From positions 1,302,001 to 1,366,000 of the forward strand of contig NZ_LT859959.1 of assembly GCF_900176205.1 (NCBI RefSeq): a DNA stretch of 64,000 bases, written 5' to 3'. Each line of letters begins with the position of its first letter. Position 1 is the stretch's first letter. The translations under genes were made by a program, and so were the position numbers. The DNA is from Bradyrhizobium sp. ORS 285 (GTDB lineage: Bacteria; Pseudomonadota; Alphaproteobacteria; Rhizobiales; Xanthobacteraceae). Shown one piece after another: positions 29,056 through 37,969 of this stretch. A model generated the notes under the pieces. That model saw nothing but the letters and a program-made list of their open reading frames with translations. It did no database searches and was not told the DNA's origin.

Positions 29056-29526
29056 TGACCTTGCCGCTCGGGCTTAATCCAGTTTGAAGTTCGTTCTGGC
29101 CCCTAGAGAGGACCAGAGCATGAAGCGCAGCCGCTTTAGGGAAGAGCAGATCATCGCGATTTTGAAGGAGCACGAGGCTGGCGTTGCGGTCGCCGATCTG
29201 TGCCGCAAGCATGGCGTGAGCGACGCTAGCATTTACAAGTGGAAGGCCAAATTCAGCGGAATGGACGTCTCGGAGGCCAAGCGGCTGAAGACGCTGGAGG
29301 ACGAGAACACGCGGCTCAAGCGGCTGCTGGCGGATGCCATGCTGGACAATGCCGCCCTGAAGGATCTCCTGGGAAAGAAGTGGTTACGCCCGCGGCGAAG
29401 CGGAAGGCTGTTGTACATCTCGTGGGCGTTCACGGGATGAGCGAACGGCGGGCGTGTAAAGCCGTCGGCTGTTGCCGCATGACGGTCAGATATCAGACGA
29501 GCCGGGCCGATGATGTCGGGCTGCGG
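29056..29526 (+). mobile_element. IS3-family element, truncated (copy a)
   Basis: Holds orfA and the first codons of orfB (MSERRACKAVGCCRMTVRYQ from 29438). It is then cut by the IS407-group element that starts near 29527. A second copy of this IS3 lies at 45449-45815, also interrupted. Confidence 0.82.
29120..29440 (+). CDS. IS3-family OrfA
   Basis: An 88-residue-class OrfA beginning MKRSRFREEQIIAILKEHEA, with helix-turn-helix (ADLCRKHGVSDASIYKWKAK) and a leucine-zipper-like coiled coil (LKTLEDENTRLKRLLADAML). Compared with 45514-45780, which stops after DLLGTKW, this copy reads through (KKWLRPRRSG) and ends at 29440, overlapping the start of orfB. The rest of orfB is missing. Confidence 0.8.
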   Translation: MKRSRFREEQIIAILKEHEAGVAVADLCRKHGVSDASIYKWKAKFSGMDVSEAKRLKTLEDENTRLKRLLADAMLDNAALKDLLGKKWLRPRRSGRLLYISWAFTG

Positions 29527-29599
29527 CGGCCGGGAAACTGGACCATTTTTGGCTAGAGTCTTGCGCTGCCGATTCCCCGGCTGTGAAGAGCGGAAGACG

Positions 29600-29866
29600 A
29601 TGAAGGCCTCGAAGTTTTCGGACGCCCAGAAGGCGTTCATTCTGAAGCAGGGCAACGACGGCGTGCCGGTCACGGACATCTGCCGCAAGGCCGGGATCAG
29701 CCCAGCGACCTATTTCAGTTGGAAGAAGAAGTACGACGGGCTGCTGCCGACCGAGATGCGGCGGCTGAAGCAGCTTGAGGACGAGAACGGCAAGCTGAGG
29801 AAGCTGGTGGCCGATCTGTCGCTCGACAAGGAGATGCTGCAGGACATGATCCGCCGAAAGCTGTGA
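29600..29866 (+). CDS. IS407-group OrfA
   Basis: 88 residues, MKASKFSDAQKAFILKQGND at the start, helix-turn-helix DICRKAGISPATYFSWKKKY and a coiled coil MRRLKQLEDENGKLRKLVAD. It overlaps orfB by GTGA, the arrangement used to make an OrfAB fusion by frameshifting in this family. Confidence 0.93.
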   Translation: MKASKFSDAQKAFILKQGNDGVPVTDICRKAGISPATYFSWKKKYDGLLPTEMRRLKQLEDENGKLRKLVADLSLDKEMLQDMIRRKL

Positions 29867-30702
29867 AGCCTGGTCGGAAGTGCAAGCTCGTCGACGAGAT
29901 CTGCGGCAAGTGGCAGGTGTCGATCCGCAGGGCCTGCGAGGCCCTGGAGTTCGACAGGTCGACCTACCACTACAGATCCCGTCGCTCCGACCAGGCCGCC
30001 CTCGAACAACGGACCAGGGAGATCTGTCAGGTTCGCGTCCGCTACGGTTATCGCCGCATTCACGTCGTGCTTCGTCGCGAAGGATGGCGCCACGGGCAGA
30101 ACAAGACGCGGCGGGTCTATCGCGAATTGGGCCTGCAATTACGCAACAAGGCGCCGAAGCGTCGAGTCAGGGCCAAGTTGCGGGATGATCGCAGGCCGGC
30201 GACGCGATCGAACGAGACCTGGGCGATGGACTTCGTCCACTATCAGTTGGCAACCGGACGTAAGCTACGGGTGCTCACGATCGTCGACATCTTCTCCCGA
30301 TTCTCGCCAGCGCTGACACCGCGGTTCACTTTCCGCGGCACCGATGTCGTGGAGATACTGGAAGGGGTCCGCGATGAAGTGGGATTCCCGGCAACGATCC
30401 GTGTCGATCAAGGCACCGAGTTCGTGTCGCGCGATCTCGACGTCTGGGCGTATCAGCGCGGCGTCACGCTGGACTTCTCCAGGCCCGGCAAGCCGACGGA
30501 CAATGCTTTCATCGAGGCGTTCAACGGACGCTTCCGGGAGGAATGTCTCAATGCCCATTGGTTCCTGACGCTTGCGGATGCCGAGGAAAAAGTGGAGACT
30601 TGGCGCAGGTCCTACAACGAAGAACGGCCGCACGGCGCGATCGGCAACAAACCGCCGATTCTGCTGCAAAACCACGATGGCGCAACCAGCCCGCCACCGT
30701 GA
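29863..30702 (+). CDS. IS407-group OrfB transposase, intact
   Basis: 279 residues from a GTG start. The integrase core has the DDE residues in WAMDFVHYQLATGRKLRVLT (Asp), IRVDQGTEFVSRDLDV (Asp) and DNAFIEAFNGRFREECLN (Glu), followed by the usual YNEERPHGAIG. The N-terminal HTH_21-type region includes YGYRRIHVVLRREGW. It is likely the source of activity for the two damaged copies. Confidence 0.94.
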   Translation: MKPGRKCKLVDEICGKWQVSIRRACEALEFDRSTYHYRSRRSDQAALEQRTREICQVRVRYGYRRIHVVLRREGWRHGQNKTRRVYRELGLQLRNKAPKRRVRAKLRDDRRPATRSNETWAMDFVHYQLATGRKLRVLTIVDIFSRFSPALTPRFTFRGTDVVEILEGVRDEVGFPATIRVDQGTEFVSRDLDVWAYQRGVTLDFSRPGKPTDNAFIEAFNGRFREECLNAHWFLTLADAEEKVETWRRSYNEERPHGAIGNKPPILLQNHDGATSPPP

Positions 30703-30754
30703 TCAGGGCGCAAAACTCTAGTTCTGGGTGGTCCAAAGCTCGGCCTCACTACAG

Positions 30755-30814
30755 AGGGAGCGCGCGGGCGGACGGCTTTACTCTACCGAGTTAAACCACG
30801 CCCGGGAATACACC
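30755..30814. mobile_element. IS256-type terminal relic
   Basis: About 60 bp matching the outer IS256 end (GAGCGCGCGGGCGGACGGC ... CCACGCCCGGGAA). Confidence 0.7.
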
Positions 30815-31173
30815 CCAGCGGAGGCAAGCCGTCCGAGATCCACCGGCTCTACCGCGGGCAGCGAATGAGCTCCAAAAGGGAGCTTTCGTTCCATCCGGCC
30901 CGTTTAATTTTGCGGCGTATCGACGACCTGTTTAGGAATGCCTGCACGAGGTTGAGAGCAAGTCTGGATTTGACGGTGAGGTTTTCGGAAAGGCATTGTC
31001 TTTTCGTGCCCGGCTGCTGCCTGCAGCGAAGTGCTCGTGGAGGATCCTAGACGCTTAGTCCCGGCGAAGGCCGGCACCGGTATCGCGTGATATCGGGAAT
31101 GAGAGGCAGCGCGTTCCACGCGTCTCACCACGTCCCGCGCCTAGTCTGGCATACGCCGGACGACAGCGGAGAG
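30815..31173. other. Gap; nothing recognised
   Basis: About 360 bp between an IS relic and the nolK pseudogene stop, with no gene seen. Confidence 0.4.
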
Positions 31174-32112
31174 TTAGGCGCCAGCCTGCCCAGTCTCCTG
31201 CAGGAAGGCCTGATAGGCCCTCGCGATTCCCTCCTCCACCGACGTCGTCGCGCGCCAGCCGAGCGCGGCGAGACATGTCGAGCAGTTTGCGCGGCGTACC
31301 ATCCGGGCGCAACGTGTCGTAGGTGATGCGTCCCTCGAAACCCACGGTCGCGGCGACTACGCGGGCGAAATCCGCGATGCTGATGTCCTCTCCGGTGCCG
31401 ATGTTGACCAGCTTCGCTTGCGAATAGGTCTGCATCAGGTGCACGCAGGCATCGGCCATGTCGACGACATAGAGAAGTTCGCGGCGCGGCGTACCGGTGC
31501 CTCAGACGGCGACTTCCGCTCCGCCCGCGGCCTTGGCTTCGTGGAAGCGCCGGATCAGCGCGGACACGACATGGCTGAACTCGGGATGATTGTTGTCGCC
31601 GGGACCGTAGAGGTTGGTGGCATTACGCTGATGAAGTTGTCGCCATACTGGCAGCGATAAGCCTCGACCATCTTGATGCCCGCAATCTTGGCGATCGCAT
31701 AGGGGGCGTTGGTCGGCTCGAGCAGCCCCGTCAGCATGACGTCTTCGCGCAGCGGCTGCGGCGCCCGCTTCGAATAGATGCAGGACGAGCAGAGAAACAT
31801 CAGCATCTCGGCGCCGTTCAGATGCGCGGCGTGGATGACGCTGGCTGCGATCGCAATATTGTCGTAAATGAACTCCGCCCGCCGCGTATTGTTGGCGACG
31901 ATGCCGCCGACCGTGGCCGCAGCGAGGAACACCGCCTGCGGTCTGGTCGAAGCGAACCATTTGAACACGGCCGCCTAGTCGCGCAGATCGACCTCGCTCC
32001 GCGGCACCGTCAGCAGTTCCACGCCCTCCCGGGCGAGCCGCCGCAGCAGCGCGCTGCCGACTATGCCGCGATGGCCGGCCACGAAGACACGTTTTCCGGC
32101 CAGCTCAAAGCA
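31174..32112 (-). pseudogene. nolK: GDP-L-fucose synthase (NolK/Fcl), inactivated
   Basis: The second enzyme of GDP-fucose synthesis, an epimerase/reductase. Read leftward in shifting frames: [20 protein letters not shown] (nucleotide-binding loop), [40 protein letters not shown] (active-site Ser region), [20 protein letters not shown] (YxxxK pair), [40 protein letters not shown] and YQAFLQETG at the end. Broken by a TAG at 31975-31977, a frame change near 31620-31640, a TGA near 31503 and another frame change near 31270. The start codon is not evident; the reading begins across the gmd stop, so the pair was an operon. The DNA is still easy to align, so the loss is recent. Confidence 0.88.
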
Positions 32113-33190
32113 AGTTGCCGCCACGGCCGGCCTCCTGCCGCACAGCGATGAGATCGCTTGCGACCATCTCCTTGACCAGCTGGGTGAAGCTCGTCTTCGG
32201 CGTCCAGCCGAGCTTGTCGCGCGCCTTGCCGGAGTCCCCGATCAGAAGATCGACCTCGGTCGGGCGGAAATAGGTTGGGTCGATTCGGACCACCGTCTTG
32301 CCTGAGTTGGCATCAATGCCGGCCTCGTCGACGCCCTCGCCGCGCCATTCGATGCGGCGCCCCACCTCGGCAAAGGCGAGCTCGACGAACTCGCGCACCG
32401 AACGGGTCTCACCGGTGGCTAGCACGAAATCGTCGGGCGTGTCGCATTGCAGGATGCGGTGCATGCCCTCGACGTAATCGCGCGCATGGCCCCAGTCGCG
32501 CTTAGCCTCGAGATTGCCGAGATAGATGGTGTCTTCCAGGCCGGTCTCGATCCGCGCGACGCCGCGGGTGATCTTGCGCGTCACGAAGGTCTCGCCACGG
32601 ATTGGGCTTTCATGATTGAACAGGATGCCGTTGCTCGCGAACATCCCATAGGCCTCGCGGTAGTTCACCGTGATCCAGTAGCCATAGAGCTTGGCGCAGC
32701 CATAGGGCGAGCGCGGATAGAACGGCGTGGTCTCCCGCTGCGGGATCTCCTGGACCAGGCCATAGAGCTCGGAGGTGGAGGCCTGATAGAACCGCGCCTC
32801 CTTCTCCATACCGAGAATGCGAATGGCTTCCAACAGGCGCAGTACGCCAAGCGCGTCGGCATTGGCGGTATATTCGGGGCTCTCGAAGCTAACGCCGACA
32901 TGGCTCTGCGCGGCGAGGTTGTAGATTTCGTCCGGGCGGATCTGCTGCACCAGCCGGATCAGGTTGGTGGAATCGGTCATATCGCCGTAATGCAGTAGGA
33001 ACGGCACGTTATCTTCGTGCGGGTCCTTGTAGAGATGATCGACCCGGGCGGTATTGAACGATGACGAGCGGCGCTTGATGCCGTGGACGGTGTAGCCCAG
33101 GCCGAGCAGATATTCGGCCAGATAGGCGCCGTCCTGCCCGGTCACGCCCGTGATCAGGGCCACTCGCCCGTTGCAATTCCGCTCGGCCAT
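32105..33190 (-). CDS. noeL: GDP-mannose 4,6-dehydratase (Gmd/NoeL type)
   Basis: Converts GDP-mannose to GDP-4-keto-6-deoxymannose, the first committed step to GDP-fucose, the donor used by NodZ. The protein has 361 residues. Rossmann motif [20 protein letters not shown] near residues 15-34, the TSELYG catalytic Thr/Ser-Glu region, and the YxxxK pair in [16 protein letters not shown] are all present. [18 protein letters not shown] is the typical C-terminal motif. It sits directly upstream of the nolK pseudogene with overlapping ends, as in other rhizobia. An IS630 lies 290 bp upstream. Housekeeping gmd genes look alike, so the symbol rests on context. Confidence 0.9.
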   Translation of the reverse strand: MAERNCNGRVALITGVTGQDGAYLAEYLLGLGYTVHGIKRRSSSFNTARVDHLYKDPHEDNVPFLLHYGDMTDSTNLIRLVQQIRPDEIYNLAAQSHVGVSFESPEYTANADALGVLRLLEAIRILGMEKEARFYQASTSELYGLVQEIPQRETTPFYPRSPYGCAKLYGYWITVNYREAYGMFASNGILFNHESPIRGETFVTRKITRGVARIETGLEDTIYLGNLEAKRDWGHARDYVEGMHRILQCDTPDDFVLATGETRSVREFVELAFAEVGRRIEWRGEGVDEAGIDANSGKTVVRIDPTYFRPTEVDLLIGDSGKARDKLGWTPKTSFTQLVKEMVASDLIAVRQEAGRGGNLL

Positions 33191-33480
33191 CCCCGCTCCA
33201 CATCGTCGCGGCGCTCACGGCCGCTGGTCTCCAGGACAGCCAGTCCATATCCGTCGCGGGCGGTCAAGCTCAACAGAGAAAAGCGGGCTATATATCTCTA
33301 ATTTCGAATGCGCTATGGATCAGCTGCGGCTGGTGCTGGCGTATTGTTGAGGCACGCGCGGGCTGAGGTTGACGGCCGCATGGGCTGAGGCGATGGGGAT
33401 TGCCTCATTGTCGAATGTCGCGCTGCTCAAGCGGCGACGCAATTCGGCGGATTGGCTCGAACGACTGGTTTGTGGGCTAG

Positions 33481-34811
33481 TACCTCGACACAGAGGTTTT
33501 GACCGGTTGATAGTGGTCCTGCAGGATCGGCAGGTCTCCGGGGGCGACGAGAACTTGGATGCTGCGTGAGGCGCCCGGAGTTCTGCAAATGGCCTTGTCG
33601 GACATTTTATTTCATCGGTCGATTCAGCTGGGCCTTCGGGACGGAGGCCACGATGAACGTACGCTATCATGTTGATCTGAGCAGCGCCGAGGGGGCGGAA
33701 CTGGAACTCTTTTTGGCCGGCGGCAGCCAGGCGGTGCGCAAGCTCAAGCGGGCGCAGATCCTACTGGCAGCCGATGCCGGGATGAGCGACGCCGACATTG
33801 CCACCAACGTCGGCGTTGGTCATTCGACGGTGTACCGGACCGGACGTCGTATCGTCGAAGACAATCTGACTGCCGCCCTGAGCGAGGAGCCACGGGCCGG
33901 TGCGGAACGCAAGCTCACCGACAAGCAGGAAGCCCTGCTGGTGGCCACCGCCTGCTCGAGCCCGCCTGCGGGCCGGGGCGCGTTGGACGCTGGAGCTTCT
34001 GGCCGACGAGATAGTTAGGTTGACTCCCCAGGAGAGCCTGTCGCGTGAGACCATGCGGCGACGTCTGGCCGAGAACGATCTCAAACCATGGCGCAGGCGC
34101 ATGTGGTGCGTGCCCAAGGTCGACGCGGAGTATGTCGCGCGCATGGCGGATGTGCTCGATCTGTACGCCGAGCCGGCCGATCCGCATCAGCCTGTGGTCT
34201 GCTTCGATGAGAGCCCTGTCCAGCTCATCTGCGAGACCCGGCCATCGATCTCGGCAAAGCCTGGACGGATCGAACGCTACGATTACGAGTATCGGCGCAA
34301 TGGCACGGCCAATCTGTTCGTGCTCATCGACGTGAACCGTCCATGGCGCAAGGTGAAGGTCACCGAGCATCGCGCCGCCACCGACTTCGCCCATTGTATG
34401 CGCGAACTCGCCGACGTGCACTATCCCAAAGCCGTTCGAATTCGCGTGGTGCTCGACAATCTGTCCACCCATACGGCCGGCGCGCTCTATCAGGCGTTCC
34501 CTGCCGACCAAGCACGCTGGCTGCTCCGTCGCCTGGAGTTCCATCACACTCCGAAGCATGCCAGCTGGCTCAACATGTCGAGATCGAGATCAGCGTCCTC
34601 GTCCGCCAGTGCCTCGACCGGCGCATCGACGTTTACGCTCGCCTCGTCAAAGAGACCGCCGCATGGGAGAAACGTCGGAATGCTTAGCGAGCACGGATCA
34701 AATGGATGTTCATGACCGAACAGGCACGTGCCAAACTAGGCCGCGCGCCTATCCCAAAGTGGCCACTGTAGCAGCGAGAAAGAAAAGAGTCAAAACCTCT
34801 GTGTCGAGGTA
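33481..34811 (+). mobile_element. IS630-family element with perfect terminal repeats
   Basis: Perfect inverted ends (TACCTCGACACAGAGGTTT at 33481 and its complement ending at 34811), starting and ending in TA as expected for insertion at a TA target. The transposase inside is broken. Confidence 0.9.
33653..34806 (+). pseudogene. IS630-family transposase, frameshifted
   Basis: Begins MNVRYHVDLSSAEGAELELF with helix-turn-helix ADIATNVGVGHSTVYRTGRR. Frame changes near 33950 and 34575 split it. The middle frame has VVCFDESPVQLICETRP and VRIRVVLDNLSTHTAGALYQ, two catalytic Asp regions; the last frame has VEIEISVLVRQCLDRRIDVY with the final acidic residues. The tail QARAKLGRAYP-like region runs to the right terminus. 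Inactive unless the breaks are sequence errors. Confidence 0.87.
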
Positions 34812-35468
34812 CTCGTGTTTGTCCGTTTGTTCTCCACAAACCTTCCTTGGATGGTTCATACTGCAGCGCTTGGCATTGTGCCAAGTAATCAGGTGGAGAA
34901 ACGGGCGGTTGCGGAGCTGATTGGTAGTAATATGGTACGATCGATCGTTCGTTGCGGTGAGGTTGCGGCAAGCCCGCGGGGCTATGGTATATCAGCGAGC
35001 AGTACGGCCAGTTGTTGTTTTAGCCGGTAGGCTAGGGCAGTGAGGCTGCGCTTGGCATCGTCAAGGTCTAATAGAAGCTTTCGTTGAGAGCAGGATAGAG
35101 CGTCGACGGTTGTAGCTATCAAGAAGGGCGTCCTGAACTGGCTGCCGAGTTTGATATAGTGTCGCTCGGTTGCATGCCCGAGCTAGACCCGCATCGCGTC
35201 GCGTCAACTCTGTGCCGTCCGTTTATGAAAATTGATTCCGTCTTGCCTCGCGGGTCGATGATTGAGTTCTGCTCTCCCAGCCGATTACACATTTGATGCA
35301 CCTCTTTCCGCCCGCCAATTTAGATAATGCTCGGAGATATCTCGCGTTACGTCAGATTCTTCAGGGCTGTGAGTGACCAATGTTGCGTTTCAACTACAGC
35401 ATTTAAGTTTGTCTCGATTAATGATGCAGGGGGGTTGGGTTCTCCACTAAACAAAACGGTCTCTCGGA
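34812..35468. other. Gap upstream of outer membrane protein gene
   Basis: About 650 bp with no recognisable gene. Confidence 0.4.
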
Positions 35469-36224
35469 ATGAATAAGTTCAAATTCGCGATTGTAAGCAT
35501 CTTGTCGGTGGCAGCGTCGACGTCCGCCTTGGCAACAGATCTGGCCATTCAGCCTATCGAGTTCCCTGCATTCAGTCCGCCACGGCCTGCAGTGGCTACT
35601 ATCTTTGACTGGAGTGGCTTTTACGCCGGCGTTAACGGTGGAGGGGGCTTCACTAGAGATGAGCGCAGTGCCTCACAGTTCGGCCCCGTCGGTAGCTATG
35701 ATGCGGCGGGTGCGACGGGTGGCGGTCAGTTTGGCTACCGGTGGCAATCCGCTGGATGGGTTTTTGGTGTTGAAGCGCAGGGCAATTGGGCGAATCTTTC
35801 CGGTAGTACTCCTAATCTGGTTGATCCGCGCGCCATTGTTGCGTCGCGCACGGACGCTTTCGGACTGTTCACCGGCCAGGTCGGTTACACGGTAAGCAAT
35901 GCTCTTCTTTACGTAAAGGGTGGCGCTGCGGTAACGGATCGCAATTATCGCTTCTTCTGGCCGAGTGGGCGATTGGCGAGTGAAACGGGCTATAATGTCC
36001 GGCTTGGTGCTGCAATCGGCGCTGGACTGGAGGTTTCGCTTAATCAGAACTGGTCTTTCGGGTTGGAGTACGATCGTGTCTTTGAGGGGGGGCATGATGC
36101 TACGTTTACGCCGCCGAATGGAGTTGGTGTCAGCGGCTTTGCGGCTGGTGGGGACGCTAATCTCGTCATGGGTCGTTTGAATTATCGCTTTGGTAATCCG
36201 CTTTCCGCGATCCGTTTTCCGTGA
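35469..36224 (+). CDS. Omp25/Omp31-like outer membrane beta-barrel protein
   Basis: 251 residues. The N-terminus MNKFKFAIVSILSVAASTSA is a signal peptide, with cleavage likely after the ALA at about residue 22. The mature part starts with the family's IFDWSGFYAGVNGGGGF and continues with alternating strands (QFGYRWQSAGWVFGVEAQGN, ALLYVKGGAAVTDRNYRF, WSFGLEYDRVFEGG), with LNYRFGN near the end as the last barrel strand. In alphaproteobacteria such proteins are abundant small porin-like surface proteins. Alone, with a frameshifted paralogue at 13855-14491. The trailing SAIRFP is a slightly unusual end. Confidence 0.9.
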   Translation: MNKFKFAIVSILSVAASTSALATDLAIQPIEFPAFSPPRPAVATIFDWSGFYAGVNGGGGFTRDERSASQFGPVGSYDAAGATGGGQFGYRWQSAGWVFGVEAQGNWANLSGSTPNLVDPRAIVASRTDAFGLFTGQVGYTVSNALLYVKGGAAVTDRNYRFFWPSGRLASETGYNVRLGAAIGAGLEVSLNQNWSFGLEYDRVFEGGHDATFTPPNGVGVSGFAAGGDANLVMGRLNYRFGNPLSAIRFP

Positions 36225-36881
36225 TCCGCTGATGGCGGCCTGCTTCACAAGCCGTTTCCAGTAACGTTTTGCGTTTGGTCGGTTTGTGCGCCGAGTGGGG
36301 CGGTGAGGCGATGGTGAAGTTTCGTCGCTAATCGCCCCTCCCGGTAGCCCCCCGGGGGGGGGGGGTAGGGCAGCGGTTGCTGCGGCAAAGCTAGGAAAGC
36401 TCCGCCCTCCCCTGACTGGCGGCGTCGCGAGTCGGTCTTGCGCAAGACGGCAATCCGACCTTGTCAGTTTTTAGACAGGTCGCAGCCATAATGCATGAAG
36501 CGTGGTCGATGGTGCGCGGTTCGGCCGTGAGCGAGTTGGCGCTGATTGTTGTGGTGTACGAGCAGGCAAGTAAGGGGGGGCTGGTCTGTCCATTGTGCGG
36601 TTGTGACTCAGGATGCTTGGGCGCGTAACCTTGTGCTAAGTGCTGCCTGAGCGCCCTTGTTGCGAAAGGTCCGACTGGATGCTTCTGGCCGTGAGAGGCG
36701 ATATTGAGCGCCCAGAATATATTGGCGCTGCAAGTCCGGTGCGCTGCCTAGTCGCCTCATCTCCCGACGGCGTTGGCTAGCTGAAGAAAGGATTGCTGGT
36801 AGGATCAGGTTGTTAGACTTGTCGCGAAACAATGGACGTCTGCGTATTAATAGGGATTGTCCCCAGAGGTGGAGGGTGCGT
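36225..36881. other. Gap with G tract and possible tts-like site
   Basis: About 650 bp. It contains six C then twelve G (36348-36365). Short frames only, including a 45-codon frame from 36491. Confidence 0.4.
36463..36480 (+). promoter_or_regulatory. Possible tts-like box (weak)
   Basis: GTCAGTTTTTAGACAGGT matches 13 of 16 defined positions of GTCAGNTTNTCGAAAGCT. The downstream C-rich part of the consensus is poor and no effector-like gene follows closely. It could be chance. Confidence 0.3.
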
Positions 36882-37289
36882 GTGAGAGCGAAAATAGCGG
36901 ATAAATTGGAGGCGGGGCGCGTGAAGGACGGTCGCTTCGCTACTGCTCCAGGAACAGGTCCTGGCGGTCTGTTTGTTGTGATGGGGCCTTGCGGGTGTGA
37001 ACTCAAGATAAGTGTATTTGTCCGTCCCGGCTGGGAGCATGTTGCTGTTTCAACCCCGCGGCGCTGTCCGAATTGGGTCGAGATGTGTCTTGTCAAAGAC
37101 CTGTTGTGGGACGAAGAAGAGTGCGTCATGCAGTTGCATCCGCCTCAATCTCTGTATGTCAACAATAGCAGGTATTGCCTGCACTTATGGCGTCCAACAT
37201 ACCGAGAAATTCCGATGCCGTCTCCGAGCTATGTCGGAATTGTTGGACTAAGTCCGGGGGCGGCGGCGGAGTTGTTGTTCAACGGATGA
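36882..37289 (+). CDS. DUF7694-like protein of unknown function
   Basis: About 135 residues from a GTG at 36882 that has GGAGG six bases upstream. The central part, VFVRPGWEHVAVSTPRRCPN then WVEMCLVKDLLWDEEECVMQ and QSLYVNNSRYCLHLWRPTYR, resembles a small domain family common in rhizobia and phages (I recall it as DUF7694). The C-terminus (IPMPSPSYVGIVGLSPGAAA) extends past the usual end. Function unknown. The frame is open further upstream to 36810, but without similarity. Confidence 0.65.
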   Translation: MRAKIADKLEAGRVKDGRFATAPGTGPGGLFVVMGPCGCELKISVFVRPGWEHVAVSTPRRCPNWVEMCLVKDLLWDEEECVMQLHPPQSLYVNNSRYCLHLWRPTYREIPMPSPSYVGIVGLSPGAAAELLFNG

Positions 37290-37969
37290 GTTCAGCTACG
37301 TGACCTTGTCTCAAGATTGAGTCAGAGTAATGGTGAAGCCATAATATGCCCCAAACTAACGAGCGTGCGTTGGGTGTACGGCTGGATCAGCCGTCTACCG
37401 GAAGTGCCGCGGTTTAAAAAACGCCATCTTGCTAGGGTGGCGGCAGCCGCATGCTGGGCATATGTAGGTTGTGTGTCTCAGATCGAAGTCGCAAAATCAT
37501 TGATAACGTACATTTGGAGGTCACGTAACGCAAGTATGTTGCGGCGGATAGGCGGCAGGTCTTTTGAGGACTAACCGGTCTCTGGTAAGTGCGGCTCTTG
37601 AATTATCTGTCAAATGAGTGGTGTCGAGAATGTGGATAACCGGTAGAGGTGCCAGAAGTTATATTCTACCACGTAGTCAGCTGATCGACAGTTCGATGCA
37701 ACATCTTCGGAAGACTGTGCAAGTCGCACGCACTAGCGGATATAAAAAGCGATCTTAATAGTACGTGAGGCCATGTGCAATCGAAATAACGACCAGTTTA
37801 CAGACGCTAACCCGATGAAGCAACGGGCTAAATTCGCTGTCCTTGGCCGAGTGCGGCGGTTATGCGCCGCCGTTGATGGAGACTGGTGCCTATCAATTTC
37901 ATTTCGCCTAAACTCGATCTTCGGCTATATTTCTGCCCACGGTCCAGCACGTGCGTATTTCTTGTCGAT
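37290..37969. other. Gap; nothing recognised
   Basis: About 680 bp. A frame at 37317-37574 has no similarity and is not called. Confidence 0.4.

Larger units (their letters stand above)
29527..30748 (+). mobile_element. IS3-family (IS407-group) element, copy 1
   Basis: About 1.22 kb with ends GGCCGGGAAACTGGACCA and, inverted at the right, a TGAGGCCGAGCTTTGGACCA terminus. It carries intact orfA and orfB. Two further copies are at 39638-40880 (inverted) and 56161-57402. It is the only copy here with an undamaged transposase. It has inserted into another IS3 element. Confidence 0.9.
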
